Shown: positions 23,821-32,441, counted from the stretch's first letter. The stretch: DNA of 64,000 nucleotides from Chloroflexota bacterium (GCA_026710655.1 JAPOQN010000005.1:186001-250000), one strand, 5' to 3'. Made by a program: numbers and translations. The notes: generated from the letters alone by a model not told the origin.

Positions 23821-25049
23821 CGGGGCCGGGGGCGCTGGAGGGGGTCCGGGTCGTCGAGCTGTGCGACGAGTTGGGGATGTTCGCGGGGAAGCTGCTGGCG
23901 GACATGGGGGCGGACGTGGTCAAGGTGGAGCCGCCAGAGGGCGATCGGACTCGCACGTACCCGCCCTTCGCCGACGACGAGCCGGGGCAGGAGCGGAGCC
24001 TCTTCTTCTGGCACTACAACACGAGCAAGGCGAGCGTGACGCTCGACCTGGAGGCGGCACCGGACCGGGAGCGGCTGCGGGAGCTGATCGACCGGGCCGA
24101 CATCCTGCTGCAGAGCGGGGAGGCGGGGGCGGACCTCGACTACGAGTCGCTGCGGGAGACGAACGCGGGGCTGATCATAGTCACGCTGAGCCCGTTCGGG
24201 CGGGGGATGCCGCGCGAGGACGAGGCAGCGACAGACCTGACGATCCTGGCGGGGGGCGGGCCGGTCTGGAACTGCGGCTACGACGACCACTCGCTGCCGC
24301 CGGTGCGGGGCGGAGGGAACCAGGGCTACCACACGGCCAGCCACTTCGGGGTGATGTCGGCGCTGGTGGCGCTGCTCTACCGGGACGAGACGGGGCGGGG
24401 CCAGCACATCGACGTGAACGCACACGCGGCCGCGAACGTCACGACGGAGGCGGGGACGTACACGTGGCTGGTGGCGCAGGACACGGTGCAGCGCCAGACG
24501 GGACGCCACGCGGCGGTGAACCCCTCTATGCCCTCGCAGGTGCTGTGCAAGGACGGAAAGCACGTGAACACGGGCATCCCGCCGAGGCGGCCGGAGTCGT
24601 TCGGGGCGGTCTGCGAGTGGCTCACGACGCTGGGCCTGGCGGAGGAGTTCCTGGAGTTCCCGCTGCTGGAGGAGGGGATGCGGAGGGAGCGCTTCGACAT
24701 GTCCATGCTGCAGCAGGACGAGGAGCTGATGGCGATTTTCGGGGCGGGCCGGGCGGCCATGAATTTCCTGGCGGAGCGGCTGACGGCGTACGAGTTCTTC
24801 ACGGGCGGTCAGCAGCGGGGGTTCCAGATCGGGATCATCTACTCGCCCGAGGAGGTGCTGGAGGACCCGCACTTCATCGAGCGCGGGTTCCCGGTGGAAG
24901 TCGAGCACCCGGAGCTGGAGCGGACGGTCACGTATCCGGGGGCGCCGTACCAGCTTCTCGGATCGCCGTGGCGTATCCGGCGGCGGGCGCCCCTGCTGGG
25001 GGAGGACAACGAGCGCGTGTTCGCGGAGCTGGCGGGGGACGCAGGGTAG
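23817..25049 (+). CDS. class III CoA transferase paralogue lacking the catalytic Asp
   Basis: A 410-residue CaiB/BaiF-family protein: V-R-V-V-E-L-C-D-E-L-G-M-F-A-G-K-L-L-A-D-M-G-A-D-V-V-K-V-E at the N-terminus. At the position of the catalytic Asp it has Tyr171 (G-N-Q-G-Y-H-T-A-S-H) when aligned to Y-M-D-H-T-G-A of the upstream gene. It is thus probably a non-catalytic partner subunit that shapes the substrate site of a heterodimer. The GTG start 23817 overlaps the preceding TGA, so synthesis is coupled. It is convergent with the GPH symporter. Confidence 0.85.
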   Translation: MTGPGALEGVRVVELCDELGMFAGKLLADMGADVVKVEPPEGDRTRTYPPFADDEPGQERSLFFWHYNTSKASVTLDLEAAPDRERLRELIDRADILLQSGEAGADLDYESLRETNAGLIIVTLSPFGRGMPREDEAATDLTILAGGGPVWNCGYDDHSLPPVRGGGNQGYHTASHFGVMSALVALLYRDETGRGQHIDVNAHAAANVTTEAGTYTWLVAQDTVQRQTGRHAAVNPSMPSQVLCKDGKHVNTGIPPRRPESFGAVCEWLTTLGLAEEFLEFPLLEEGMRRERFDMSMLQQDEELMAIFGAGRAAMNFLAERLTAYEFFTGGQQRGFQIGIIYSPEEVLEDPHFIERGFPVEVEHPELERTVTYPGAPYQLLGSPWRIRRRAPLLGEDNERVFAELAGDAG

Positions 25050-25061
25050 GGGCGGGGCCGG

Positions 25062-26417
25062 TCAGGAAGGGCGGGCCGCCTCCACGGACTCCTCGGTGAC
25101 GTTGTCGGGCAGCCAGTAACGCCGGAAGACGACGTATCCGGTCAGCGCCAGAATGCCGGCGACGGGCCCGACGAGGCGGATGCCGAGAGGGTCATCCTCA
25201 GTGCTGCCGAGGGCGAGGAGGGCGATGAGGATGCCGGGCCCGGCAGCGCCGGCGATCTTCTCCAGGGTTTGCTGGGTGGCGTAGTACACCGCCTCACGGC
25301 GCTGATCCGTACGCACCGTGTCGTAGTCGGTGATGTCGGCGATGAGGGCGTTGGGGAAGGTCTGGACGGGGGCCAGTGCGAACCCCAGGAAGAGGGCGTA
25401 GGCGATGCCCTGGGCCACGACCGGAATCCCCGGCAGGAACCCCGCGAAGACGAACAGCGGGAAGTAGAGGCCGGCGAAGAGCATGCCCCCGCCGTACACC
25501 TGCCTCTTCGAGCGGCGGCGGGCCACCAGGATTACAACGGGCAGGACGAGCGTGAGAGCGCCGAGGGCGGTGCCGCTGAGGACAGCAACCATCGTGCCGG
25601 GTTCGTCGCGGCCGAGGACGGCCTCGACGTAAAAGGGGAGCACGCCGGTGATGACCTGGGCGCCCACGCTGTAGAGGACGAACGACGGGAGGAAGACGAG
25701 GAACTGGTCGTTGCGGAGGCAGGTGGTGATGGAATTCCAGACGGAGAGGCGTTCGACCGCCTGGTCCTGCGCGTAGATTTCCCGTGAGGCTTCGATGGAG
25801 CGGCGCCACGCGCCAGTGAGCGCGATGTAGCGCGAGGCGAAGGCGACCGCGGCGACGATGATCGCCATGGCCACGAAGCCGAAGGCATCGACAAGGAGGC
25901 CGCTTCCGATGAAGGCGATGGCGGTGCCCACGACGCCGAAGGCGACCTGCCAGCCAACGATGCTGAGGCGGTCGTCGTTGCGGCGGGCGATCTCGGGCAG
26001 AAGCGACTCCATGGGGCCGCCGGAGAGCGTTGAGAAGAGGTTGAAGAACCAGAAGATGGCGAAGAGGAAGAAGACGTTGCCGAGGGTCTCGCCGGGGTTT
26101 GGGGGAATCCAGAGGAGGACGAAGAAGATGGCCATGAACGGGGTGGCGGCGAGGACGAAGGGGATGCGGCGGCCCCAGCGGGAACGGGTGCGGTCGCTCC
26201 AGTAGCCAATGAGGGGGTCGTCGAAGGCCTCGATGAGGCGGCCGATGACGAGCACGGCGCCGATGGCAAAGGCCGCGCCCCGGCGCTCGACGTCGCCATC
26301 GTCATCGCCTAGGTAGAAGAAGATGAGCCAGAGGTCGCGGCTGCGCCCGAGGGCGTTCCCGCCGAGGGATCCAGAGGCGTAGATGAGGCGCGCAGCGAGC
26401 GGCATGCGGCCTTCCAT
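25062..26417 (-). CDS. GPH-family (MelB-like) sodium/solute symporter
   Basis: A 451-residue membrane protein with about twelve helices. The glycoside-pentoside-hexuronide signature D-P-L-I-G-Y-W-S-D-R-T-R-S-R-W-G-R-R is clear near residue 67-84. Family members import sugars or other organic acids with Na+ or H+. In this catabolic setting the cargo might be a carboxylate used by the CoA transferases, which is inference. The start ATG 26417 may be a few codons early, since M-P-L-A-A-R-L-I-Y is the conserved beginning. Confidence 0.85.
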   Translation of the reverse strand: MEGRMPLAARLIYASGSLGGNALGRSRDLWLIFFYLGDDDGDVERRGAAFAIGAVLVIGRLIEAFDDPLIGYWSDRTRSRWGRRIPFVLAATPFMAIFFVLLWIPPNPGETLGNVFFLFAIFWFFNLFSTLSGGPMESLLPEIARRNDDRLSIVGWQVAFGVVGTAIAFIGSGLLVDAFGFVAMAIIVAAVAFASRYIALTGAWRRSIEASREIYAQDQAVERLSVWNSITTCLRNDQFLVFLPSFVLYSVGAQVITGVLPFYVEAVLGRDEPGTMVAVLSGTALGALTLVLPVVILVARRRSKRQVYGGGMLFAGLYFPLFVFAGFLPGIPVVAQGIAYALFLGFALAPVQTFPNALIADITDYDTVRTDQRREAVYYATQQTLEKIAGAAGPGILIALLALGSTEDDPLGIRLVGPVAGILALTGYVVFRRYWLPDNVTEESVEAARPS

Positions 26418-26474
26418 GCGACGCCTCCAGCAGGTGGAGTTACGCCGCAGACGATACAGGAATGGGGTAGGGGG

Positions 26475-27686
26475 CTAGGGGAGGGCCAGCATCCGTTCGA
26501 GGGCGACGAGGGACCACTCGCGGGTCTCGTCGTCGACCTTCACACGGTTCACGACGTGGCCCTGGACGAGCCCCTCGAGGGTCCAGGCGAGGTAGGCGGG
26601 ATGGATGCGGTACATGGTGCTGCAGGGGCAGACGACGGGGTCGAGGCAGAAGACGGTCTTGTCGGGATTCTCGTCGTTGAGGCGCTTGACGAGGTTGATC
26701 TCGGTGCCAACGCCCCAGGTCGAGCCGGCGGGCGCGGCGTTCACGGCCTTGATGATGCGCTCGGTGGAGCCGCTGGCGCCGGCGGCCTGGACGACTTCCC
26801 AGGAGCACTCGGGGTGAACGATGACGTTGAGGTCGGGGTGCTCGGCGCGGGCCTCTTCGATCTGCTCGACGGAGAAGCGCTGGTGGGTGCTGCAGTGGCC
26901 CTTCCAGAGGATGACGCGGGCTCGCTCAAGCTGTTCCTGCGTGAGTCCGCCGAGGGGCTGGCGCCAATCCCAGGTAACCATCTCCTCGAGGGGGATGCCC
27001 ATCTCGTAGCCGGTGTTGCGACCGAGGTGCTGGTCGGGGAAGAAGAGCACCTTCTCGCCGCGCTCGAAGGCGTACTCGAAGGTCTTGGGGGCGTTGCTGG
27101 AGGTGCAGACGATGCCCTCGCGCTTCCCGACGAAGCCCTTGAGGCTGGCGGCGCTGTTCATGTAGGTGATGGGGATGATGCGGGTGGCGGGGTCGAGGGC
27201 GGCGGTCATCTCGTCCCAGGCCGCGTAGACGTCGCCGGGGTCGGCCATATCGGCCATGGAGCAGCCGGCGGCCATGTTGGGGAGGACCACGGAGACCTCG
27301 GGGGGCGTGAGGATGTCGGCGGACTCGGCCATGAAGTGGACGCCGCAGAAGAGGACGAACTCGACGCCCTGCTGGTCGGCGGCGTGCTGGGCGAGCTTGA
27401 AGCTGTCGCCGGTGAAGTCGGCGTACTGGATGACCTCGTCGCGCTGGTAGTGATGGCCAAGGATGACGAGGCGCTCGCCGAGGGCGGCGCGAGCGGCGCG
27501 GATACGCTGGTCGACTTCCTCCGGGGGGAGGCCGAGGTAGCTGCGGGGGATGTCCTGCTGCCAGCTGACGAACGCCGGCTCCTCGACCAGGGGGAGGGGC
27601 TCAAGGCGGTCGGTGGGGCAGGTGTCGGGGTCCGAGTACAGCTCAAGCAGGGCCGCGCGGTCAGAGGAGGGGGCGGTAGCGGTCAT
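26475..27686 (-). CDS. nadA: quinolinate synthase NadA
   Basis: A 403-residue NadA of the long type. It condenses iminoaspartate with dihydroxyacetone phosphate to quinolinate in de novo NAD synthesis. Visible motifs: G-H78... more exactly L-G-H-H-Y-Q near residues 76-81, F-C114-G-V-H-F-M-A-E, G-I-V-C194-T-S-S-N and D-P-V-V-C353-P-C; these cysteines include the [4Fe-4S] ligands. NadB and NadC are not in the window. The gene is preceded by a perfect 10-base inverted repeat 28 bases before the ATG, likely an operator, so it is probably controlled by an NAD-responsive or similar repressor. Confidence 0.95.
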   Translation of the reverse strand: MTATAPSSDRAALLELYSDPDTCPTDRLEPLPLVEEPAFVSWQQDIPRSYLGLPPEEVDQRIRAARAALGERLVILGHHYQRDEVIQYADFTGDSFKLAQHAADQQGVEFVLFCGVHFMAESADILTPPEVSVVLPNMAAGCSMADMADPGDVYAAWDEMTAALDPATRIIPITYMNSAASLKGFVGKREGIVCTSSNAPKTFEYAFERGEKVLFFPDQHLGRNTGYEMGIPLEEMVTWDWRQPLGGLTQEQLERARVILWKGHCSTHQRFSVEQIEEARAEHPDLNVIVHPECSWEVVQAAGASGSTERIIKAVNAAPAGSTWGVGTEINLVKRLNDENPDKTVFCLDPVVCPCSTMYRIHPAYLAWTLEGLVQGHVVNRVKVDDETREWSLVALERMLALP

Positions 27687-27713
27687 CGGACCATCCCTTC
27701 GGTTGGGAGGCGG

Positions 27714-27740
27714 TACTTAGTGTACTTTCGACACTAAGTA
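27714..27740. promoter_or_regulatory. perfect inverted repeat upstream of nadA (operator candidate)
   Basis: TACTTAGTGT (27714-27723) and ACACTAAGTA (27731-27740) are exact reverse complements separated by 7 bases. The site is strikingly AT-rich for this genome and starts 28 bases upstream of the nadA ATG. NAD-metabolism repressors such as NrtR or NiaR bind palindromes of this kind, but I cannot assign which one. The alternative is an unrelated TetR-like site. Confidence 0.75.
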
Positions 27741-27798
27741 GGAGGGGTAACTTTGCCACAAGGGGGCCCCGATCGTCAACGATGGGGGCGGCCCTGGT

Positions 27799-28341
27799 TC
27801 AGTCGGCGGAGGGCGGACGCCAGCGGATGGTCGTGGGCTGGGTACGCTCGATGCGTTCGGCGGTGCTGCTCGCGAGGAGCTCGACGGCGTCGCCGGGGCG
27901 AAGGTCGCCGCCTTCGAGGACACGCGCGTAGAGGCGGCTGAATCCGGGGCGCGTTTCCTGGCCCATGGCGCTGAAGTCGCCATCGAGGAACCACTGGGCG
28001 TTCTTCCAGCAGGGTTCGGTGTAGCCGGTGACCTCGATAAGCACGCTCTCGCCGAGACGGAGGCGGGAGCCGGGGACGACGCGGTCCCAGTCGATGCCCT
28101 GGGTGGTGACGTTCTCGCCGGTGGCGCCGGGCCCGATGGGGTGGCCCTCGGCGGCCAGCGTCTCGATGCGCTCGAGGGCGAAGAGGCAGAGGGCGCGCCG
28201 GGGGCCGCCGTGGGCGCGGCGGTCGGCCTGGCGGTCGACGGTGATGCCGTTGGCATCGACGGTGGCCTCGGCGAGGGGCAGCTTGGGGACGCCCCCGTTG
28301 GAAGCGCTGAGCTGGACGATGCGCCCGGGAGCGTCGCTCAT
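27799..28341 (-). CDS. MOSC domain protein (second copy)
   Basis: A 180-residue MOSC protein paralogous to the one at 5159-5635: same G-G-V-P-K-L-P, H-G-G-P-R-R-A-L-C-L-F-A-L-E and G-E-N-V-T-T-Q-G-I blocks, and the conserved Cys in Y-T-E-P-C. A C-terminal tail of about 20 residues is extra. Its ATG overlaps the stop of the halogenase-like flavoprotein (ATGA), so the two are co-translated. Stand-alone MOSC proteins may move sulfur or bind molybdopterin; a link to the flavoprotein is unproven. Confidence 0.85.
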   Translation of the reverse strand: MSDAPGRIVQLSASNGGVPKLPLAEATVDANGITVDRQADRRAHGGPRRALCLFALERIETLAAEGHPIGPGATGENVTTQGIDWDRVVPGSRLRLGESVLIEVTGYTEPCWKNAQWFLDGDFSAMGQETRPGFSRLYARVLEGGDLRPGDAVELLASSTAERIERTQPTTIRWRPPSAD

Positions 28342-29984
28342 GCCTCGACCCTCTCCGTGAACTCGGCGATGACGCCCTCCACGTGGAGCAGGCGCAGGGC
28401 TTGCGCGATACCCGGGCGGAGCCGGTCGAGGGTCTCGGGGGGGAGGCGCGAGCCGAGGCGGTCGAAGAGGTCGCCGACGGAACGGCGGCCGTCGATCTGA
28501 ACGAGGACGAGGGCGACGAGGTCGCTGACCGGGACGCCTTCGGCACGCTCGGGCGTAACGATGACCTGGCCCCACGTGAATTCGCCCTCGCCAACAACGG
28601 GTTTGCGCTCGATGCGGGCCTCGGGAACGAGGGAGGGGACGGCGGAGAGGAGGCGGGGGAGGCGGGCGCCGAAGCGCTCGTCGAAGGCGGTGGCACGAGC
28701 TTCGCGACGGCTCTCGACGGCGCTCACGGCCTCGGCAAAGCTGCGGGGCGTTTCGCCGTGGGCAAGGACGGCGCGCTCGTAGCCAGCGGGGGGCTGGCCG
28801 GCAACGGCGCGGACGAAGGCGAGCCGGGCGGGCGTGGACTCTTCGGCGCCGGTGATGCGGCGGGCTTCCCAGAAGTAGGAGTCGACGGTGCGGTTACTGG
28901 CGTAGAAGAGGCGGGCCAGCTCGCGGAAGTGCTCGTACTGCTGCCGGTACTGCTCGGAGTAGACGGCGGCGGCGGCGCGACCGAGCTCGGGGTCGTTGAG
29001 GGCTGACGTCACGTAGGCGGCGGCAAGCACGCCTGAGGAGAGGGCCAGGTGCACCCCTGAGGAAAAGAGGGGATCGACAAAGCAGGCGGCGTCGCCGGCG
29101 AGGACGAAGCTCTCGCCGGCGAGTTCGCGGGAGGAGTAGGACCAGTCGCGGACGATGGTGGGAGCGCCGGTGAGGGTTGCTCCCTGGAGCAGGGCGGAGA
29201 TGTGGGATCCGCTGGCGATGCGCTCGCGGAAGAAGGCCTCAGGACCGATTGCGGCGATGCCCTCACCCCCGGTGGCGCTGTCGACGACAACGCCCGTGCT
29301 GACGAGGCCGGTGTGGAGGGGAATGGCCCAGAGCCAGCCGTCCTCGATGGACTCGATGAGGATGTTGTTGGTGTCGGGCTCGGGGAGGCGGGAACCGCCG
29401 GCGTAGTAGCCGTAGACGGCGAGGTTGCGAAAGAAGGGGTCGGACTCCCGGAGGGAGCGGTCGCGACCGATCAATCCGGCCTGACCGCTCGCGTCGACGA
29501 TGAAGCGTGCGCGAGCGGTGTGCGGGCGGCCCTCGGCGTCCTCGACGGTGAGGGAGGCGCCGGCGGGGCCGGCACCCGCATCGAGGACACGGTGGCCTTC
29601 GCGCACATCGACGCCTTCGCCCGCAGCGTTGCGGAGGAGAATCTCGTCGAACTGGGCGCGGACGACCTGGTAGGCGTGCGGGTAGCGGGGGCTGGACTCG
29701 GCGAAGGACCAGCTCCAGGGGTCGGGGTCGCGGCCCCAGACCATGGTGGCGCCGTACTTGGGGAGGAAACCGGCGGCCTCGACGGCGGGGAGCACGCCGA
29801 GCTCGGCGAGGACGGGCATGGAGGCGGGGAGGAGCGACTCGCCGACGTGCTCGCGGGGGAAGCGGTCGCGCTCGTAGAGGCGCACGCGCCAGCCCTTGCG
29901 GACGAGCATGGTGGCGGCGGCGGAGCCGGCCGGTCCGCCACCCACGACCACAACATCGGCATCGAATGCGGCGTCGCTGGGCAT
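28338..29984 (-). CDS. flavin-dependent halogenase-like FAD oxidoreductase
   Basis: A 548-residue FAD protein: G15-G-G-P-A-G dinucleotide fold, F-L-P-K76-Y-G-A loop (possible catalytic Lys), W217-L-W-A-I-P222, which matches the WxWxIP motif of flavin-dependent halogenases, and V-L-A-G-D-A-A-C-F-V-D-P-L-F-S-S-G. The C-terminal 80 residues look like a PqqD-like winged helix (L-V-A-L-V-L-V-Q-I-D-G). It may halogenate or hydroxylate a carrier- or peptide-bound aromatic, but no such partner is nearby, so plain monooxygenation or geranylgeranyl-reductase-like activity remains possible. Start ATG 29984; stop overlaps the MOSC start. Confidence 0.75.
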   Translation of the reverse strand: MPSDAAFDADVVVVGGGPAGSAAATMLVRKGWRVRLYERDRFPREHVGESLLPASMPVLAELGVLPAVEAAGFLPKYGATMVWGRDPDPWSWSFAESSPRYPHAYQVVRAQFDEILLRNAAGEGVDVREGHRVLDAGAGPAGASLTVEDAEGRPHTARARFIVDASGQAGLIGRDRSLRESDPFFRNLAVYGYYAGGSRLPEPDTNNILIESIEDGWLWAIPLHTGLVSTGVVVDSATGGEGIAAIGPEAFFRERIASGSHISALLQGATLTGAPTIVRDWSYSSRELAGESFVLAGDAACFVDPLFSSGVHLALSSGVLAAAYVTSALNDPELGRAAAAVYSEQYRQQYEHFRELARLFYASNRTVDSYFWEARRITGAEESTPARLAFVRAVAGQPPAGYERAVLAHGETPRSFAEAVSAVESRREARATAFDERFGARLPRLLSAVPSLVPEARIERKPVVGEGEFTWGQVIVTPERAEGVPVSDLVALVLVQIDGRRSVGDLFDRLGSRLPPETLDRLRPGIAQALRLLHVEGVIAEFTERVEA

Positions 29985-30043
29985 GTCCCGATCGTCGCAC
30001 ACCGGGGCGGCAGGGGCGCGCCTGTGAGCCCACCGATGCCTGT

Positions 30044-30370
30044 CTACCGCGGCCTTCGCTTTCCGCGCTCGATCTCCGTCTCCAGCGCGTCGAGCTTCGG
30101 TTCCCAGAACGGCCGGAACCGCACCAGCCACGCATCAACATCCCTCAGCGGTTCCGGGTCGACGGCGTAGATGCGCCGGGCGCCGTCGACCCGCACGGTC
30201 GCGAAGCCGCTGTCGCGCAGGACCTTGAGGTGCTGGGAGACGGCGGCCTGGGTGATGCCGAACTCGCGCCGGATGACGTCGGCGACGGCGCCGGCGGGGT
30301 GCTCCTCACCGGCGAGCAGCTCGAGGATTCGTCGCCGGACGGGGTCGCGGAGGACGTCGAAGGCGTGCAT
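30044..30370 (-). CDS. ArsR-family transcriptional regulator
   Basis: A 108-residue winged helix-turn-helix protein: D-P-V-R-R-R-I-L-E-L-L, recognition helix region I-T-Q-A-A-V-S-Q-H-L-K-V-L-R-D-S-G-F, then wing A-R-R-I-Y-A-V. It lacks metal-binding cysteines, like the PadR/SmtB-type regulators that are paired with SRPBCC proteins. Its ATG overlaps the stop of the SRPBCC gene (TGATG). The regulator is thus second in the operon and translationally coupled. It probably autoregulates the promoter at 31038-31067. Confidence 0.9.
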   Translation of the reverse strand: MHAFDVLRDPVRRRILELLAGEEHPAGAVADVIRREFGITQAAVSQHLKVLRDSGFATVRVDGARRIYAVDPEPLRDVDAWLVRFRPFWEPKLDALETEIERGKRRPR

Positions 30371-31011
30371 CAGGCGGGCGCTTCCGGCTCACCCGTGTAG
30401 AACGCGGTCGTCCGCCGGGCTGCGGCACGGGCGGCAGCGGGGTCGCTGCCGGACGCGACGGCGGCCTCGCCCCACGCCTCGCTGCTGCCGGCATAGAACG
30501 CCTTCCCGTCTTCGGATGCGGTGAAGGCGGCTTCATCCGGCGCGGGCTCGTCCGGCCTCTCGATGTGGAGCGCGAGTCCCAGGAGGCCTCCCTCCCAGCC
30601 GACGCCCGTGGCGCCCGGGCCGTAGGTCTCCCACTGGTCGGACATGCGCATCGTGTGCGTCAGCGTGAGGCGCGCACGACCGGGTCCGTCCTCGGAGAGG
30701 CGCACCTCGACCCAGCTCACGTCTCCGCCGAACTCCCAGGTGAGGGCGAGGAGCGACGGGCGCTCACATTCCGTGATCACCCCGCCTGCGTTGCCCTCGA
30801 ACTGGTAGCGTCCGCCGAGGGCGAGCTCCCCGCTGATGGGGAGGAACCAGCGCGGGATACGCTCGCCGTTCGTCACGGCGTCCCACAGGTCGTCGACGGT
30901 CGTCGCGAAGGTGCGGGCAATGGTGACCGCGCGAGCGGTCTGCCCCTCGACCTCCAGCTCCGACACGGAGCGCTCGACGGCGCCGAGGTAGCCTGCGATG
31001 TCGATTTCCAT
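30370..31011 (-). CDS. SRPBCC (AHSA1-like) domain protein
   Basis: A 213-residue START-like beta-grasp protein: T-I-A-R-T-F-A-T-T-V-D-D-L-W-D-A-V-T-N-G, R-I-P-R-W-F-L-P-I-S-G, and L-A-L-T-W-E-F-G. AHSA1-type proteins bind hydrophobic ligands and are often encoded with ArsR regulators. The C-terminal 50 residues carry an Ala-rich extra helix. Function beyond ligand binding is unknown. The ATG at 31011 is preceded by CCTCC-complementary GGGGGAGG. A good promoter with an AT-rich spacer lies upstream. Confidence 0.85.
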   Translation of the reverse strand: MEIDIAGYLGAVERSVSELEVEGQTARAVTIARTFATTVDDLWDAVTNGERIPRWFLPISGELALGGRYQFEGNAGGVITECERPSLLALTWEFGGDVSWVEVRLSEDGPGRARLTLTHTMRMSDQWETYGPGATGVGWEGGLLGLALHIERPDEPAPDEAAFTASEDGKAFYAGSSEAWGEAAVASGSDPAAARAAARRTTAFYTGEPEAPA

Positions 31012-31037
31012 GGCCTCCCCCTCTTCAAGGAGGCTCT

Positions 31038-31067
31038 AATATAAGTTTTTCCTTAAATCATGTGCAA
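31038..31067 (-). promoter_or_regulatory. sigma70-like promoter of the SRPBCC-arsR operon
   Basis: On the minus strand TTGCAC (31067-31062) and TATATT (31043-31038) are separated by 18 bases. The spacer is the most AT-rich stretch nearby and contains an imperfect dyad (ATAAG with CTTAA), a plausible ArsR operator. Confidence 0.55.
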
Positions 31068-31080
31068 CACAGACAAAGAA

Positions 31081-31105
31081 GGGCGCCGCACGATGTGCGG
31101 CGCCC
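31081..31105 (-). terminator. perfect 11-bp hairpin, terminator of the LLM oxidoreductase gene
   Basis: GGGCGCCGCAC (31081-31091) pairs exactly with GTGCGGCGCCC (31095-31105) around a 3-base loop. Read on the minus strand, the hairpin lies 26 bases after the stop at 31131 and is followed by TTCTTTGTCTG, a moderately U-rich tail. This is the clearest intrinsic terminator in the window. Confidence 0.75.
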
Positions 31106-31130
31106 TTCAGGCTGTGCCAGGTTGGACGGG

Positions 31131-32441
31131 CTACTGTCCACCGGCGGGGATGGCCTCGCCCTCCTCGATAGGCTCGTTCGTCTTGGTGTCCATCTCGAAG
31201 GGACCCTTGAGGTCGAACTCCTTTGCCATCTCGCGGGTGGCGGGAATGATCTCCTCGCCCATGAGGCGAAGGCTGCGCATGGCGTCGTCGTGATCCATGG
31301 CGCCGTCGCCGTCCCAGAAGAAGATGCTGCCGGGGCGCAGGTACTCGAGCACGTGACGGATCTTGGGGATAACCGTCTTGGGCGTGCCCGTGATGATGGA
31401 CATGCGCTCTTTCTGCGACTCGTAGCTTGAGTAGTCCTCGGGGACCTGACTGCCGTCCTTGCCGGTGGCTTCCTGGTGCGCGACCTGGCGCCCGCGGGCG
31501 GCGGATTGCGTGAAGCTGGTCACCGTGGGGAGCAGGTTCGTGCGGGAGGTCATGCCGGGGAGATTCTGGAGGTAGGGCCGTACGATTCCCTGGTTGCCCT
31601 CGAGGAAGGGGTTGCTGGGCCCTTCGACGTACTTGCGGGCAGCCTGGTCAGCGAGCTCCTCGGTCTCATCGACGTGGACCTTGAAGAGGTAGCTGCGGTG
31701 CTGGGTGCCGGCTTCGTAGCCGTTCTCCTTGGCGACATCGGTGTAGTAGTCGTAGGAGTTCTTGGTGGGCTCCAGCTCGGTTGCGAGCATGACGTACGGG
31801 TAGCGGTGCTCGGCGGCCCACTTGACGGTGTTGCGGCTCATGACACCGGGAATCCAGATCTGGGGATGGGGCTGCTGGTAGGTCTTCGCCCAGGGATTCA
31901 CGTAGCGGTAGTTGTAGTGCTCGCCTTCCCAGCGGAAGGGGCCGGGCTTGGTCCAGGCGGCGAGGACGAGGTCGTGGGCCTCCTGGAAGCGCTCCCAGTT
32001 GAAGGGCGCCTGGGCGTTGTGGGCGACGCTCTCGCGGCCGGTGCGGCGAACCCAGCCGGTGACGAGGCGGCCACGAGAGATCATGTCGATCTCGGCGAGC
32101 TCTTCGGCGAGCCACAGCGGGTCTTCCCAGATGGGGAGGACGTTGCCGAGGATGACGATCTTCACGCGCTGGGTAATGCGCGAGAGGATCGCAGCTTCGA
32201 CGTTGACCACGCCGCCCATACAGAACGGGGGGCTGTGGTGCTCGTTGAGCATGACACCATCGAACCCCATCTCCTCGGCGTAGACCTTCTCGTCGAGGTA
32301 GCGGTTGTACAAGTCCGAGCCGAGGCGCGGGTTGTACTCGCGGTTGCTGATGCCGAGGTCGGCGATATCGCGACCGGTGGAGCCGAAGTAGCCGGACTCC
32401 TGGTCCTGGTAGGGCCTCTCGGTGAAGTAGCCGATGAACAT
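31131..32441 (-). CDS. LLM-class flavin-dependent monooxygenase/oxidoreductase
   Basis: A 436-residue bacterial luciferase-like protein: F-I-G-Y-F-T-E-R-P-Y-Q at the start, N-E-H-H-S-P-P in the active-site region, I-L-G-N-V-L-P-I-W-E-D-P-L and L-A-E-E-L-A-E-I-D-M-I-S-R-G-R. It likely binds FMN or F420 and oxidises an unknown small molecule. ATG 32441 is chosen because F-I-G-Y-F is the strand-1 start; an earlier in-frame ATG at 32468 adds 9 basic residues. It ends in a strong terminator. The next gene upstream on the same strand is an alpha/beta-fold protein. Confidence 0.85.
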   Translation of the reverse strand: MFIGYFTERPYQDQESGYFGSTGRDIADLGISNREYNPRLGSDLYNRYLDEKVYAEEMGFDGVMLNEHHSPPFCMGGVVNVEAAILSRITQRVKIVILGNVLPIWEDPLWLAEELAEIDMISRGRLVTGWVRRTGRESVAHNAQAPFNWERFQEAHDLVLAAWTKPGPFRWEGEHYNYRYVNPWAKTYQQPHPQIWIPGVMSRNTVKWAAEHRYPYVMLATELEPTKNSYDYYTDVAKENGYEAGTQHRSYLFKVHVDETEELADQAARKYVEGPSNPFLEGNQGIVRPYLQNLPGMTSRTNLLPTVTSFTQSAARGRQVAHQEATGKDGSQVPEDYSSYESQKERMSIITGTPKTVIPKIRHVLEYLRPGSIFFWDGDGAMDHDDAMRSLRLMGEEIIPATREMAKEFDLKGPFEMDTKTNEPIEEGEAIPAGGQ

